A DNA stretch of 64,000 bases, taken from positions 1,178,001 through 1,242,000 of the forward strand of contig QEYB01000895.1 of assembly GCA_017562135.1 (NCBI GenBank), in the 5' to 3' direction. Numbering within the stretch: the stretch's first letter is position 1; every line of letters starts with the position of its first letter. A program made the translations under genes and the position numbers. Source of the stretch: Dipylidium caninum. Its lineage: Eukaryota > Platyhelminthes > Cestoda > Cyclophyllidea > Dipylidiidae. Below the pieces are notes generated by a model. That model made no database searches and was not told where the DNA came from. It saw only the letters and a program-made list of their open reading frames with translations. Positions 45,442-58,391 of this stretch are shown here, piece by piece.

Positions 45442-46512
45442 ATGGTCCTGTTGGTGGGCGACTCATCCTTTAATTTCGATGGCGGTGATTCCTCCTCTCT
45501 ACGCAAATCCCGAAGGTCGGAGCTGGCGGATGTGTTTGACGCGTACTCCATGTCCTCGCCTAAGGAATGCTTAAAGGATGCTGAATTAATCACAATTAAG
45601 CCGGGTGATGGGATCCTCTACATCCATCAAGGCGAGATGGCCACAGCCCAATATGGTCTGGACGCAGTGTCGACTGAGTCGGGTGGTCGGATGGATACCT
45701 CTTTACCCCGTTATGTAGGAACTTCGGAAATGACTTCTTGCCATGCTGTTCTCATTACCTCCCACACTGGCTTCGCGTTCGGACACCTCGATGGGAGTGG
45801 TAGGGGCAAACTAACCAACGCGTTTTTTGATGAAGCCACAAAATTTTTCGGCTCAAGTTCGAGTGAAATCCTCGACGTCCATATTGTTGGTGGTTTTTTC
45901 GATGCCCGTGGTTTTTCCATGGACCTATCTAGGCAAATAATCACAGCATTGGCTAGGTCCGGACGCATATTCAGGCTCCAAACATTGTGTTCATATTCGT
46001 TAAACGACTGCACTACCGTGAAATTGGGGAAAGAGCTGCATTCGCCAGTCGTTCGTGCTGTCGTCTTTGACACGTATCTGTCTGCTATATTTCCGGCATT
46101 CATTCAACCGGACGCAAGGGGTCCCCTGAGTGTTCTTCGGTCTTCGTATACGTATTCTATTTCTGCCCGAGACCACATGCATAACATCTTAAATCCCATT
46201 TCGCACCGTATTATTATAAGACCTTTCGCATTTGATGAGAACACGCTGGAAACGTTCTCACATATAGAACACTACTCGTACGAACGATTACGGAACTTCT
46301 CCACGACTCCTGGACAGGAAACCGAGAACTTTTACGAGATGTTGAAATGCACCGGTCGTTTGCTAAGTAGTCTCAAGAAGGAGAAAGTGGACATCTTTGC
46401 GGGAGAGAATCTGGAGTTTTTTTTTGATGCAACTGTGAATCACTGGTGCCCTGCTACTTCCCAAACGAGAAGGGCACTCGAATATCCATTTACTTGTTAC
46501 GAGTGGAGGTAA
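45442..46512 (+). CDS. NTAN1: Protein N-terminal asparagine amidohydrolase
   Basis: Deamidates N-terminal Asn to Asp, feeding substrates to the Arg/N-degron pathway in the cytosol and nucleus. A single uninterrupted reading frame of 356 residues, longer than the human enzyme (310). Conserved blocks: GDGILYIHQGEMA, the catalytic block MTSCHAVLITSHTG with Cys100 aligned to the nucleophile, DVHIVGGFFDARGFS, LCSYSLNDC, HIEHYSYERLRNFSTTP. The added length is in an N-terminal Ser/Asp-rich segment, in a Thr/Ser loop before the catalytic Cys, and in the C-terminal 35 or so residues. It is the only intronless gene in the window; the neighbours are heavily split, so either intron loss or old retroposition is possible, but the frame is intact and no poly(A) tract or target duplication is evident. 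Confidence 0.93.
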   Translation: MVLLVGDSSFNFDGGDSSSLRKSRRSELADVFDAYSMSSPKECLKDAELITIKPGDGILYIHQGEMATAQYGLDAVSTESGGRMDTSLPRYVGTSEMTSCHAVLITSHTGFAFGHLDGSGRGKLTNAFFDEATKFFGSSSSEILDVHIVGGFFDARGFSMDLSRQIITALARSGRIFRLQTLCSYSLNDCTTVKLGKELHSPVVRAVVFDTYLSAIFPAFIQPDARGPLSVLRSSYTYSISARDHMHNILNPISHRIIIRPFAFDENTLETFSHIEHYSYERLRNFSTTPGQETENFYEMLKCTGRLLSSLKKEKVDIFAGENLEFFFDATVNHWCPATSQTRRALEYPFTCYEWR

Positions 46513-47236
46513 TCCGCCAACGTGTTCCAGCTAAGAACGCACGCCTCATTCGTGGGTAATGTTTCCACTTCTCGCCACTCTTCGAACCCGCATTTCCTAT
46601 CTCGCCACGTTTCACAAGTACTCTTCATTGTCCTTATTTTTATGATAAGGCCTTTATAGGAACAAACTACTAGTCAGTATTGTTGCGATAATGGAGGTAA
46701 GGAGGTTTCCGCGATGAACATTTCATTTTCTCACTGCCAAGATAGTGGAAGTAATAGATGCTTCTGAAAGTTGGGTCCTCTGTGTTTCGATATTTCCCGT
46801 CCTACTGGGGAGGCGGCAAACAACAAGCGGCGAAAGCGTGTATTGTAATAAAATTGACGCTGTCCTCATTCGCTTGTCCTTGCGTGCCGGCGTGTGCATG
46901 TTTTCGGTGTATGCTGCGACGAAACAAGAGTATAGCATTGTCGGCGGGGTAGTGTCAATAGCAAACAGCACGTCTAAATACACTGGTTGGATTTTCGTGC
47001 AAGTTAACTGGGCGGGGGCTCGTAATCAACGCCGGGTCAATGCGCATATTGAGGGGGGGGGGAGAGGTGGGGCGAAGTGGAAGACTGTTGAATCATATTG
47101 TCAGTGTTGGCAGTATGACACGTCAGGAGTGGGGTTTAGTTGAATCAATGACGCTGCTATGTACACGACCGGAAGGGAGGGGAGGGGAGGCGGCTGTTTT
47201 AGGCCAGGAGATTGGCGGTGATCAGGAGGTATGCGA
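46513..47236. other. Intergenic, convergent NTAN1 / proline-rich gene
   Basis: Short spacer between convergent genes. No exon is supported. It contains a G10 run at 47053-47062. The alternative reading frame of the neighbouring minus-strand gene would extend into it as far as 47199. Confidence 0.4.
47053..47062. repeat. G10 homopolymer
   Basis: Ten consecutive G residues on the plus strand followed by purine-rich sequence, downstream of the proline-rich gene's stop. Confidence 0.9.
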
Positions 47237-50200
47237 TCACAGCGATTCGGTCGTAGGCGACCACCGCTCCCGCGGTGTTCCTTTTCCCGTCGCCCACCAT
47301 GGGTCGACCTCGATGGAGCGGGAAGTCGGGGAGGAAGAGTTTGGAATCGGGCAGTTGTGGTTCGCCGGGCTGGAGTTCGGGCACGGGCAGCCAGATATCC
47401 GGGGGTGGTTCTCGGGGGGGTACAGTGGGGGTGGGGCAGTTGGCTGCAGAGGTAATTTCTGTGTCGAAGTTGGCGGAAGATAAGACCGATCTACATCACC
47501 CGGTGGAAGCGGCGTCTCGGTCAGAGGGGCGAGTCCCTCGAAATCGGGCACTGTTTATTAGCACGAAAAAGGCCTCAGTTCGCATACTGAAGTTCACCTC
47601 CATAAAAGTGGGGAAATACTCACATTCACCGTAGCCTGGCCGTTCGGCCGGTGCTGTCTCTCCCACATAGCCGGGATAGGGGGGTGGTGGGGGAGGGGGC
47701 TCCAGGCCGCCGGGTGGTAGACCACTGCCTGCGTTACCATCATCGAAGTCCAGGTGTCCGGGCGACTGCCAGTCGGGAAGGGACGTATCGGGATGCAAAT
47801 ACGATACTGACTGGCCGGGTTCACCGCCTGGAAGGCAGCGCGGATCCACGCCGCTTCCGGCGCTGGCTCTTCCCTCCGGGGAGCAATCTGGCGGCCCATC
47901 CGGCAATTCTGGCGGTGGCGGCAGTGACGGTTCCAAGGGAGGGGCTCTACCCTCCTCTCCTCCTGCCACCTCTCCGGGATAAAAGCCATTTATCTGAAAG
48001 TGATTAGAGAATTTTTCTACATTCTTGGGCCACTTTCACCGGCGCCTGCGGCCTAAGGTAGGCTACTAAAGATGATTTGCGCTACCAATTTTGGCAACTT
48101 TACCGAGTTTAAATATCGTCATCAAATGGCGTGTGCTAGTTGACATATTTTGCCATTCTGTATTGGAAAGGAGGGTTAAAGGAACTCATGAAAGGAGCGA
48201 AGATATAATTAATTATAAAAGTTGGTCTCACCCCGGAGTCAAGCCCTGGCACGGGCTGATGTGGTTCCCATGGTCGTTGGGTCGACGTAGGCAGAGGTTG
48301 TGGCAGCGCAGTCGGGGGTTCCAGGTCCTCGTCGTCGAAGCGGTCGATTTGTTGTGGCGACGGTGGTGGTTCTGGCAGGACCGAACTTGTATTCGGCTTC
48401 ATCGGCCTCATTGCACCCCTCGCTGATATGAGGTATCGGTGGCAGTGTAGAACGGGAATCCGACGAGATTGTGACGGGGGCAGCGGTAGCAGTGGCGGTG
48501 GACATTGAACTGGCAGTCACTAATGCCGTCATTGTTGTTGGCGTTAACGGTGTGGTGGGGGTTGTTAAAACCCTCTCTATGGGAGGTGGTGGTGGTGGAG
48601 GTGGCTGTGGCTGTGGATACGTCTCGGGGCCAAGGAAAACGCCATCGCCACTGCCCTGCTGATCCGGATAATAGTTATTTTGCCACTGGTAATTACCATC
48701 CATGCTACCGTGAGCAGGCGGTAGTTGAGGTTGTGTTTGTGGCTGTGAGGGCTGTTGCAGTATTTGTGGAGGATGTCTTGGCTCCCAGGGATTAGAGGGT
48801 GGTACCATCTGATGTTGCCAAGGCCCACCTTGACTCCACGAATTGCTTTCGCCCAAGCCACTGGTCTCGGCGTCCGCAGGACCGCTCCAGGGTTGATTTG
48901 AAGGTGGTAGGTGTTGGGAAGGAACAGCTGCGCCTGGCGCCGGCATCCGTGCGTGAGGCGACGAAAAGTCCGGTTCTGTTGGCCGCGACGGGAATCCTGG
49001 CTGCCCTGGTGTGGGTGCGTAGCCTGGTTGTGGTGGTGGCACACCACCCGAAGGGACGTAGCCGCTCTCGGCAGCATCCATGTCCATGTGATTTGAAAAC
49101 TTAAGCGCGAAAACTCATGCACCGTCAACTTCTAAGCTGCATTTTTGACATTTGGTTGGTACATATCAAAAAATACGGTTTTAAAATAACTCGATGCCAA
49201 CACTAAACGAGTGCCTAGAGGATTTGAAACTATCTTAACGAAATTATTCGCAGAATAAGAAAATCAGCTTACAGGTGCTCCAGCTGACTGCATATGATAG
49301 GGAGCGCCAGGCGAGTACTGGTTATCATTATCAGAGGACGAAGACGGTGGAGGCTGAATCGGTTGAACTGGTGCGAAACTGTTTGCGGCGCCAGTTCGCC
49401 AGGGATCATGGGAACCCAGTTGTGATTGGCCGTAGGCGGGACCTGCTGGACTAAGAGGTTGCAGAAGACTTGCTGTCCCGTGAGAGGGACTCGAGGTGTT
49501 TCGCATTTTCGCCTCGGCCAGTATTCGAGCCCCCAACTCCAGGGCCTCAGGGTCACCGTTATTTTGGTTATTCACCAGATCCAACTTTCCAGTCAACGAG
49601 GTCAAGTCTGAGACCGTAGTGGTGTACCGATTCGTTGGATTAGCACTACAAACAACGCTCTCAGTTGGGATTATTATCGTGGAGATTAACGTGGTGGTGA
49701 CTGGTACACCTCCCTTATTCGTTATCACATATTCTAGTAAAAAAAATTAAGATAGTAAAAATTTGATATTATTTTGAGAAGTTGGGACCCAACATATACG
49801 ATAAAAGCAAAATGCCCAGTGCGAGCGGGTCAAAAGTGTTAATGCTCGAAAAATTAAAACAATCTGTGGACTGTGTAATTTGGGTAAACGGAATAGGGGA
49901 GCCGCAGGTCATAAGACAGTTCTGAGCTTACGGCGGAACCGGAGGAGGGCTATAGCACGCGCTGTTTGTTTGGGCAGCGCCGACGCACATCGAGGATGGT
50001 GTTCGAGCAAACAAGTCCTGTACTCCCGAGTACTTAAAACGTCAAAAAGTAACATGTTAGAGAGAATACGCGCTCAGGGTAGCGCGAAGTCTTAAAATTC
50101 ATCAGCATAAATTTGAAGTTAAAGCGGTGACCTTTAGAAATCTTACGAGGAGTGTAGTTCAAAGTGACTTATTTGCTCCAAGTTAATTACTTCAATTACT

Positions 50201-52700
50201 AATAATATCGCAAAAAGCGTAGAAAATCAAATTTCTCATGTGAGTGAAGTAAATAGAGGTGTTAGTAGGGTCTATTAACGACCATGCAGAGGTATTACTC
50301 TCTCCTAGAGAGTATAAGCTGGAAACAAAACTCAAACCTGATTTCGCTTTATTGCTCTGATAGAAAAAAAGTCTGTCATAGAAGTCGAATGGTGGACCTA
50401 ACTTACGGGTCAACAAGTTCGATTAAACCCTTCCGACATCAAAATATTGGGAAATTTGTAAGTCTCACGTATAATCTAAGCTGGGTGGCCCATTTGTTGA
50501 GTTTCTCCGGTGCATTGGTAGGCTGCGTCGACGGGGAGTCAGCGACGTTACCGCTACCACCGACGCCTCTTCTATTCGAGGTGGAGTAAGAATGGTAGAA
50601 GGGGCGCTGCTGTTGTGGTGGTGATGGCGGCGGCTGCTGCTGCTGCGAATTGGCAAGGGAGCCCGGCGGCGCGCCCCACGACGAAGGCTCCGACTGCCAG
50701 GCTCCGCTCGGATAGGATGCCTGTCGTTTAATGCGCAGCGAATCCTTAGTGTCTGAGGAATTATCCGCAGACCGGCGCGACCGAGAAGGGTAGGGCCAAC
50801 CGCCGGAAAAATGTGGCGGTTTGAAAGGCGGCGACGTCTTTTCCCCGATATCACCGCCGGCTGCGTATTGGCACTCCTGAACCAGCTAAAATATTTTTTA
50901 AATATTACTCGAGTGTATGTAGTAGATAAGCTAAGATCGCCACTTTGTACCAATGAGCGGAGTGCTGGCCGTCCGAGCGCTGATTGATGACGTCCAGTTG
51001 TCAAAACAAGCACTTTTGTAAATCATTACAATGCACTAGAGAGTGATGAACAAAACAAACCGATTACTTGCGTGGAGAACAGATTCGACTGCTGTGCCTT
51101 TCGCACGACAAGTTAACCACCTCGAGCATGCGTTGTAAAGCATACATACACTACACATTAGGAAGATGAGTGATGACCACAAAGGGCAGAGCCTTAAATT
51201 CATCGCCAAAAACAAATGGAAAGCGGATTTTTATCTGACCGAGGTCTGCTTTCGATGCCTCCTTCTCAAGCGTCGGATGCGACTTCACACGGCGCGGGTG
51301 GAGGGTGGACGGAGCGGAAACACGATGACTCAGCGCCTAAAACGCGCATTAACACGACGAAAAAGGATCCTTCCACCGAAAGAAGACGAAACAAATTCTT
51401 TTAACGCGTTTCACACAACGACCAGAAAGCCAAAGGAGGGTCAGCCAAGGTATATTGCCCCTTTGAAAAATTCTTGATGAATTTTTAAGAGGTGCTGGTA
51501 ACAATGGCTTTGCTGCAAGTCATTGAATATGTCTAGCGAAAAAGTTTAAAGCTTTCATCTCCCCTCACCTCCTTTTCCCCTTTCTTCCCTGCTGCCTTCC
51601 TCACCCACCATAGGCGAGTCCTCCTACTTCTCGGAGTCTGCCCTCACGGACTATGCGCCAAACCAACCCTTCACCGTTCATTTAATGTGACAAAATAAAT
51701 TGTACGCTATATGAGTTTCTCGTCACATCACTCCATATTCTTCTACTACACTTCAGTATAGAGTGTCCACATTGATGAGCCGCTTTCCCAAATAAATCAC
51801 GAGACATGATGAAAAACACTTTGGACGAGGGATGCTGTCTGGTTGCTCACAATACCTAAAAGGTGCCATTGTTCTGCTCAGAAACGGACAACGCGTCAAC
51901 GGTTAAAGAAGAGGATGCTTTAATGCTGACTGGTGAAACGATGAGTACGAGCAATGGCGAGGGAAACTAGTGACCAAATATATTTTTTCAGAGGCGTCGG
52001 ATAGCACAAAGGCCCAGTCATGGCCATCAACTTCTAAGACCATGAGGCCTAATTTGAAGCGGGATATTCTAGAAGTTCATCTCAACCGTCAGGGCACCAC
52101 GCAAGAGAAAGGGATAGTTTGGAATGCACCAGCTAGCGACTAAAATTTACTTTCGAGTAATCGAGAGGTGAATCACTTAAATTCACAAAACCTTAGTGAA
52201 TGGTGAAATGTGGATGCATCATAGGGAACGAATCGGACACAAATGTTCTCAACATTCCCGACACCGGGTGGAAATGCAACATTTCAATAGTTGACAGTAC
52301 GAGAGTTGTGGTTACAGAACTCCTTCATAAATGCGGCAGACAAAAAGATAGTTTCCAAGACTATGGGCTTTGAAGAGAAGAAATGGATGGGCGCCAAACG
52401 ATCCCAACCTGTCAGTGCCGAATTGGATGAGCGCAGTGTAAGTTAACTGGGCTGATTAAAACAAACCAGAATTGCTGCATAACGGTTCTGAGAAGTTCTC
52501 TACATAACTTTCAAACTAGACTACCAAGTTAACAAGGAGTTGAACAGATCGACAGGGCGCAGTACTTACTGACGGCTTCACAGTGGCGTACTTTTGGTGC
52601 ACGTAGGTGATTGCCTCGGAGAGGAAAATGTGCAGGTCCTTGTTCACTGAGGCGAAGTTGTGTGTCCTCTCGAGACGCTTCGTCGTCGCAGTGATGGCGG
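47237..52700 (-). CDS. Large proline-rich protein of unknown family, 5' end not found
   Basis: Exons (minus): 52700-52570, 50885-50469, 49713-49273, 49099-48454, 48422-48232, 47993-47630, 47550-47237; phases agree and give about 834 residues. Exon 52700-52570 is the only part that looks folded: TTKRLERTHNFASVNKDL, HIFLSEAITYVHQKYATVK, an amphipathic helical pair. The rest is disordered: PSRSRRSADNSSDTKDS, Gln runs before PPPSPP, LELGARILAEAKMRN, repeated P/G/S/Q blocks such as GYAPTPGQPG, a run of eight Pro, an acidic patch QQIDRFDDEDLEPP, then more Pro/Gly. A 31-bp intron (48453-48423) switches between two open proline-rich frames. The last exon contains a C7 run; one base more or less there gives a different tail (VPELQPGEPQLPDSKL). 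Composition resembles transcription or RNA-processing scaffolds, but I recognise no family. The first exon must end in phase 1, upstream of 52700. Confidence 0.6.
50613..50646. repeat. CAG/CCG-type triplet repeats within coding exon
   Basis: On the coding (minus) strand this encodes two short Gln runs around PPPSPP in the proline-rich protein. Impure triplet repeats; length variation between individuals is plausible. Confidence 0.7.
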
Positions 52701-54261
52701 CTGCAAATCGGGAAAGGACAGAATTATTACTTCTTGGAGTACTCAAGTTTAAAAATGCACGAAGATATGGCGTTTTTCTTGGGCTGAATTTGGCCGTTTT
52801 GAATTAATTCACAATATTATTATGGACACAAACATTGGCAGTCTCACCGTTATGGAGCCTGTCGTCAAGGGAAACCAAATCGCAATAAACTCCCATCGAA
52901 TCCGTGCCTTCACAATGAGGTGGGAGGGGGAAGGCGGAAACAGGGGAAAGGGCAGGAGGCTAGTTCCTAAATTTTCTGAACAACATGCTACCATGTGTTT
53001 GCAAGTCCTGAGTTGTCTCGTTACACTTCATCGTTTTCATGTGGAAAAAACGCACCGAGACCGAGAAATATGTGATTTTCTACAAACTACAAGAGGCACG
53101 GTAGTCGAGGCATTACAGCCACATCATGGCGATATCAACGTGTAAATCACGGAAAAAAGATGAAGAAGAAATTAGACAATACTAAAAGGAGTGTGTAAGA
53201 AGGCAACTAGTGGCATCGGTCCGCTTCTGAGTCAACACCTTAAATAAACAAAATAACTAGGCACAAATGACGGCTCACTACACGTAAAGTGGACGTGGGC
53301 AAACAGCTTTTCAAATGTCCATCACAAGCCACGTTCCAGTGTCTCATGAGCATGCAATGTAAGTTCATCCATGGTAGATGCAAACACCGATCAGTGAGCC
53401 TGTTCTCCGCATGAGGACACGTTTTCGTAAACGTCCCTACCCGATAGGAGCGAAGACTAACGTTTACAACTGCGAGAACAAGTGGAGCGAGCGAAGGCCT
53501 AATAAACACAACTTTAGTTTTGCGGTGAAAGTCCTGGTGCCACCTCCATAATGCCAGTTTGGGACGTCAGTCTTGGAATTAGACAAGCACGCGGTCAGAG
53601 CGAGAAGAGAGTAAGGAATTTGGAAAATGAGTAACTTAGGAGGAATCACATTAAGTGAATGGCTTGTAGAATAGAAGCAGAATTTATGTCCACAAGTTTA
53701 GTAAAAAACACATCTCGACTAATACCAGTATCGACAGAGAATCAACTCAACGGCCATACGAAGGGAGTAGACTTCATTTCATTAAAAAGTGCTTTGGCCA
53801 AAGACAGGACCCGCCAGCCCATCTCCCTCAAACGTTTTTAGCACATTGGGCAGGAACGTAAAATCCAGTGTGGATACCAACAAATAGTTCTAAGGTGGGC
53901 TGAATCGGTTTGCAGCGAGGAAAGTAGGGAGGGTGCACGGGTTCCAAAAACCATCTCCTGCTCAATGTTGGTTGTATTCTAATGGAAAAGTGCCCATGAA
54001 ACTTTGCTAACGGAATTGACAACATCGAAGAAGAAAACCTCAATTGAACGCGGAATGAGTGGCGTGGGGACAACAGTAGGCGCACCGTCGAAACACCGGC
54101 GCCTCTTACCTGTTCACGTGTGGCTCCACGTGCCTAGGAAGGGTGGATTACACGGACAAGAGTCCCTACATACAAAATCAAACTCCACAAAATACTGTTT
54201 ATCGCGAGCGTCTATGTGGAGTGGGTGTACCCGCGTAGAGGACTCACCGCGACAAGGCCCA

Positions 54262-54272
54262 GGGGGGGGGGG
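54262..54272. repeat. G11 homopolymer
   Basis: Eleven G residues on the plus strand, followed by CGGCACGCG. Long minus-strand open frames in this area read it as a proline run and are probably artefacts. Confidence 0.9.
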
Positions 54273-55220
54273 CGGCACGCGAGCAAAATGCGGGTTTATG
54301 ACGTTTGAGCGGCACGAGCGGCAATGCAGTGGAGTCGGCGTGTAACTAATCCTCTCCACTTCCTCCACGAACAGACTGACGACCGGTCCGCACAATGTTC
54401 GTAATAGAAGGGGCCAACAGAGACTTCGAAGATGGATGGTGGATCGAAGGACACAGTGACAACGACAAGGCCGGTGGAACCAGCCGCCATAGATATTTTC
54501 TGAAGCCGATACTGGGTCAAACACCGAGAAACGCCTCGAGATTACTTTCTCGGCGTATACAGACAGTAGAGGTGAAATGGAAATAATTTTAAACAGCGGC
54601 CGGAGCAACAAGACTGGTGTTAAAACAAATGACGAAGGCAAATTGTTGGTGGGATTAAAACAAATTGGCTAGAGGACTTTTCGTGTGAAGACCACTTAAT
54701 GAATGGCCATGATACGACGGGTTAAGATTGGCAACAAACTGGTAGGCCTGCGAGTTTCTACACAACATGTCAGAAGATGTAGTTCACTCGGAATGTAAAT
54801 GCGCGCCCATGCGTCGCATCGGAGGACCATTAATAGTCCATAAAAACCGGAGAGGAGAGGGCACATACATTAGGCAACTGGAAGTGATGGGTTGTTTGTG
54901 GAAGTGTGCCTTAGTTTCGCAAAACGTTGATTAATCAAACAAATTTTCGCAGACGTTAATAATGCGGTTACTTTTTCTCGAAGTCGTTAAGACCTGCTAA
55001 AAGCGGATAAAAACCGCATTAACCGTACAGCAATAACTTAGTCTCGGGGTAGTGACGTGACGGAATGGAGGCGATGGAAGTGAATTTACCACTCTAAGGA
55101 TTAAAGGCGTGAGGGCCAAATTCGGTTGCTACAGCGGCATCAAATAACGCATCGAGAAAGATGATCTCCACTAGGTTAGGCCCCACCGAGTTGAGAACAC
55201 ACCTCATTTGTGCGAAAAAG

Positions 55221-55272
55221 CGTCCGAACTGCCACGTTTTGATGGGCGTCCGAACTGCCACGTTTTGATGGG
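55221..55272. repeat. Perfect 26-bp tandem duplication
   Basis: Two identical adjacent 26-bp units, 55221-55246 and 55247-55272, each beginning CGTCCGAACTGCC and ending TTTTGATGGG. A recent local duplication; not a multiple of three and not in a supported exon. Confidence 0.92.
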
Positions 55273-58200
55273 CGCAGCAAAGGCCATAAGCCTGCTGTGA
55301 ATCAGAATCTCGATTGTGGGGAAGGCGGACGCAGTTGGCACGCAACTACCCAGTCCGACCGGCCACGCCCACAGGAGCGCGATGCCCACGCGCCATACAC
55401 ACGCGGGTAGGGGGAAAGGACTCGAGTTGAGCGCAATTACGCAACCGAAGCGCCTAGGAGGACGGTGGAAGGCGAAACACGCCCTTCAGAAACAATACTG
55501 TGGCACTGAATTGGTTGATTGCGACGAAATCAGGACGAGGTGTGTCTCCCTGTGCTTCGGAAGTGTATGTCCGGAGGAAAAGGCACAGAAGAATTAACAA
55601 CGTTCAGAAGCGACATCTGAATGTCAGTTCAAAATCGGGTCAAGGCACCGGATGACATCGCCCCCACTGAACGTGAAAACGGTGTGCTCCAAGGCGATTA
55701 GTGCAGAAGTTGTAACATTCCACCTCTTTACTCAATGTGCTCAACTATTAGAAGACGAATTCGGAAAGCTGAAGGCTCGAGCGTGGAATGTGGTGCTAAA
55801 AATGAGTAGCGGAAATTATGACTGAAAAAATCGCGTTGTCCTTCCTGTCGAGGTAAACGAAATGTTAGAAAAATTAATGACCTTAGTTACTCGTGTTAAG
55901 AGCATCGAGGAAACGATAAACACTAAACGAAAGCGAGTTAAGATTTACGTCCACCCTAACGGAAGCTGATTGTCAAATTCAGCAGTCGAGGCAGCTCGGT
56001 TTTCTGTCCTCGACGCATTTCTTAGAGCCGAAAAAGAGAGGTAAGTGGCGACGTGACGAGGGATGATTGAGGACAACACTGGTCCCATCAGAAGCCAGAA
56101 CGTGTCTAATTTATAAATGAGTTTTGCATATTCGTTGCTGAACACAAACGCCTTGTCAACAATTGCCCCAATGAATTGCCGCCTTTCAAGGTCCAAAGAC
56201 CGGTTTAGGGTAAATCGAGTGGGCACCATAAACAGTAGAGACTTACGCAAACAGTTCAACGGTCCAAAATCGTGGCTTCGCTATCTGTAAACACCAGACG
56301 TGTTCCTGCTTGGAAAATATTGAATTAGCAAGACGCTTCTTTAGTGATTGCTCGGACAACCTTAACACTTTGCCCCACATATTTCACAATGCTCGAATCT
56401 GCCAGCACCGAAATAGTAATGAAGTAGGAGGTGAGTGAGTAAAAGATTTAAGTAAAAAACCCAATTACTGATAAATTGAGACCAGAGGCGTGGCAAAGAC
56501 TTCGGGGAGTCCGAGGAGGCGGCGAAGAAGCAGGCCTTGATAAAGTTGTTGCAATCTGCGAGGCAGATTTCGGCCTGTGGACCCTCCCGAGCGCCGCAAT
56601 AGGTGCCGCAATAGCGGAGTCGCGAGAAGGTGGCAATGCATTCCGGACGCTTGGAAGCCTGCAGCCAGAAGGAGGCGTTCAGTGAGAAGCGACGCCACTT
56701 ATTTCCATGAAAAAAAGCACACATACACACACACACCCTCCGCGGTTCCTAGATTTCGTCCTTCAATAATGAAGTCCAACGTGGAAATTCTTTACAACTT
56801 CCCATGCATATTGCCATTTTGCCGAGTTTTTTAAGCGAAGAATAAAGGCTTTACTTAAAAAAAGAATCATTCTGAAGCGAGAAAGAGTAACGAGGAAGTG
56901 GGAAAATCAGACGCAGTGAGGAGACCGCAAGATGCCTGTTCAACAGAAACTGACCGCAGATTTAAGTTCATGACGATGGAAGTTACGCCAAGTTAAATAT
57001 AGTAGAGAAGAGAACAATCATTTCACGAAAAACCAGGGAAGAGGACGTTGTATGTGGGGAGCTAAACAACCAGAAGCTCTTGAGGCGGCGTGTGTATCTA
57101 AGGGAAGGTTCAAGGAGCTCCGGAGCTAATTGCACGACAGTTCGTTGTACAAAGGAAAGCAAAAAATGCGGCTTCACCAATACCTATCTAATCAGTGGGA
57201 AACACAGGGGATAAACTGCTGCTGATTAGAGGGTTAATTAAATATCTCAGGGTGGAATAAGCCAAATGCCATCGCCGACGAAATAGAGCGGTTTGTGGAG
57301 GCGGACGGAAGGTGTTGGTGCGCAGTCAGACGCAGGCCAGTGGGAAAAGGAACTTCTTTTGTGGATAGCGAGACAAAGCTTAACTCATGTCTGGCTCAGC
57401 GTTCAACACGACATCTCTCCAACATATTTCCAAGTAAATTTGTGTGCTGGCAAAACTCGGCAGAGCTCATCAGTTTAAAGGAGCCTATCGTTTGTTACCC
57501 AAGTAAGAAATTCTACCAGAACTCGATATGAAGTGGAAGTCCTAGGTCCTAGTAACGCAGTATGTATTAAAATAGAAAAAAATGCGTACTATATTTGTAA
57601 ATTTCCCTTGACGAGGTAGTGACGACAATTTAACTCTTTTCCCACTGAAATTCATCATTTATTGGCGCATTTTGACCGGGGGGTGACGGAGTGAATCGGT
57701 TTGGCGTGGCTTTATGCGCTGAAAATAATGGGCAATAAAAAAAGGGGGAGGTCCATAGGAGCACCTTTTACGGCTATTTGCACAAGGCCGCGGATGGCCA
57801 ATGCCCCAGTCAACTCAAGTGCCTGAACCTCCGAGGAGACCATCGCAATCTCGCTAATTCCATGGGAAAACGTCTTTTCTACTAGGTCTAAAACAAACAA
57901 CAAACGAACACCTCCTGGAAACAATAAGAAACAGGCGGAAAAAACTTAGCATATTTGCTGGCATAATCCAAGGGGCGAATGTCTGAAAAGATTCAACTAG
58001 ATGCAGATAATGAAATCGTAAGGCTGGTGAAGCGAGCTGTTTTGTCAAGCTCACGAAGAACTATTGCCTAATTCACAAATGAGTGCAAAACCTCGAAAAC
58101 AAAGAAGCGTAAAAAGAAAAACCGCCTAACAATTTCACCCACTGTGATTGGCATAAATATGGACGGAGGGGCCGAAGTAGAGTAAAAGGGAACATTACAC

Positions 58201-58391
58201 GAAAGCGTAAGATAAAGTGGATGACCGCATGAGACCAATTTCGTTGGCAAGCATGTCTCCGCTGAAATAACATGCCTGTCCTTTATAAATTTGTTGTCGG
58301 TGGATAAATAATGACCCGCAATGCGACATTACGTTGTGTGTGGTAATAAACAAGTTCGCTAGCAAAAATCATTTGTTTACATTGTTAACAC

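Noticed and set aside
47594..47989. 131-codon minus-strand frame overlapping the proline-rich exon (MAFIPERWQ...)
   Set aside because: It is out of phase with the neighbouring exons; the INGFYPGEV frame fits both junctions.
54114..54641. 175-codon minus-strand open frame
   Set aside because: Contains a proline run that is only the G11 homopolymer, and no recognisable domain; probably a GC-related chance frame.
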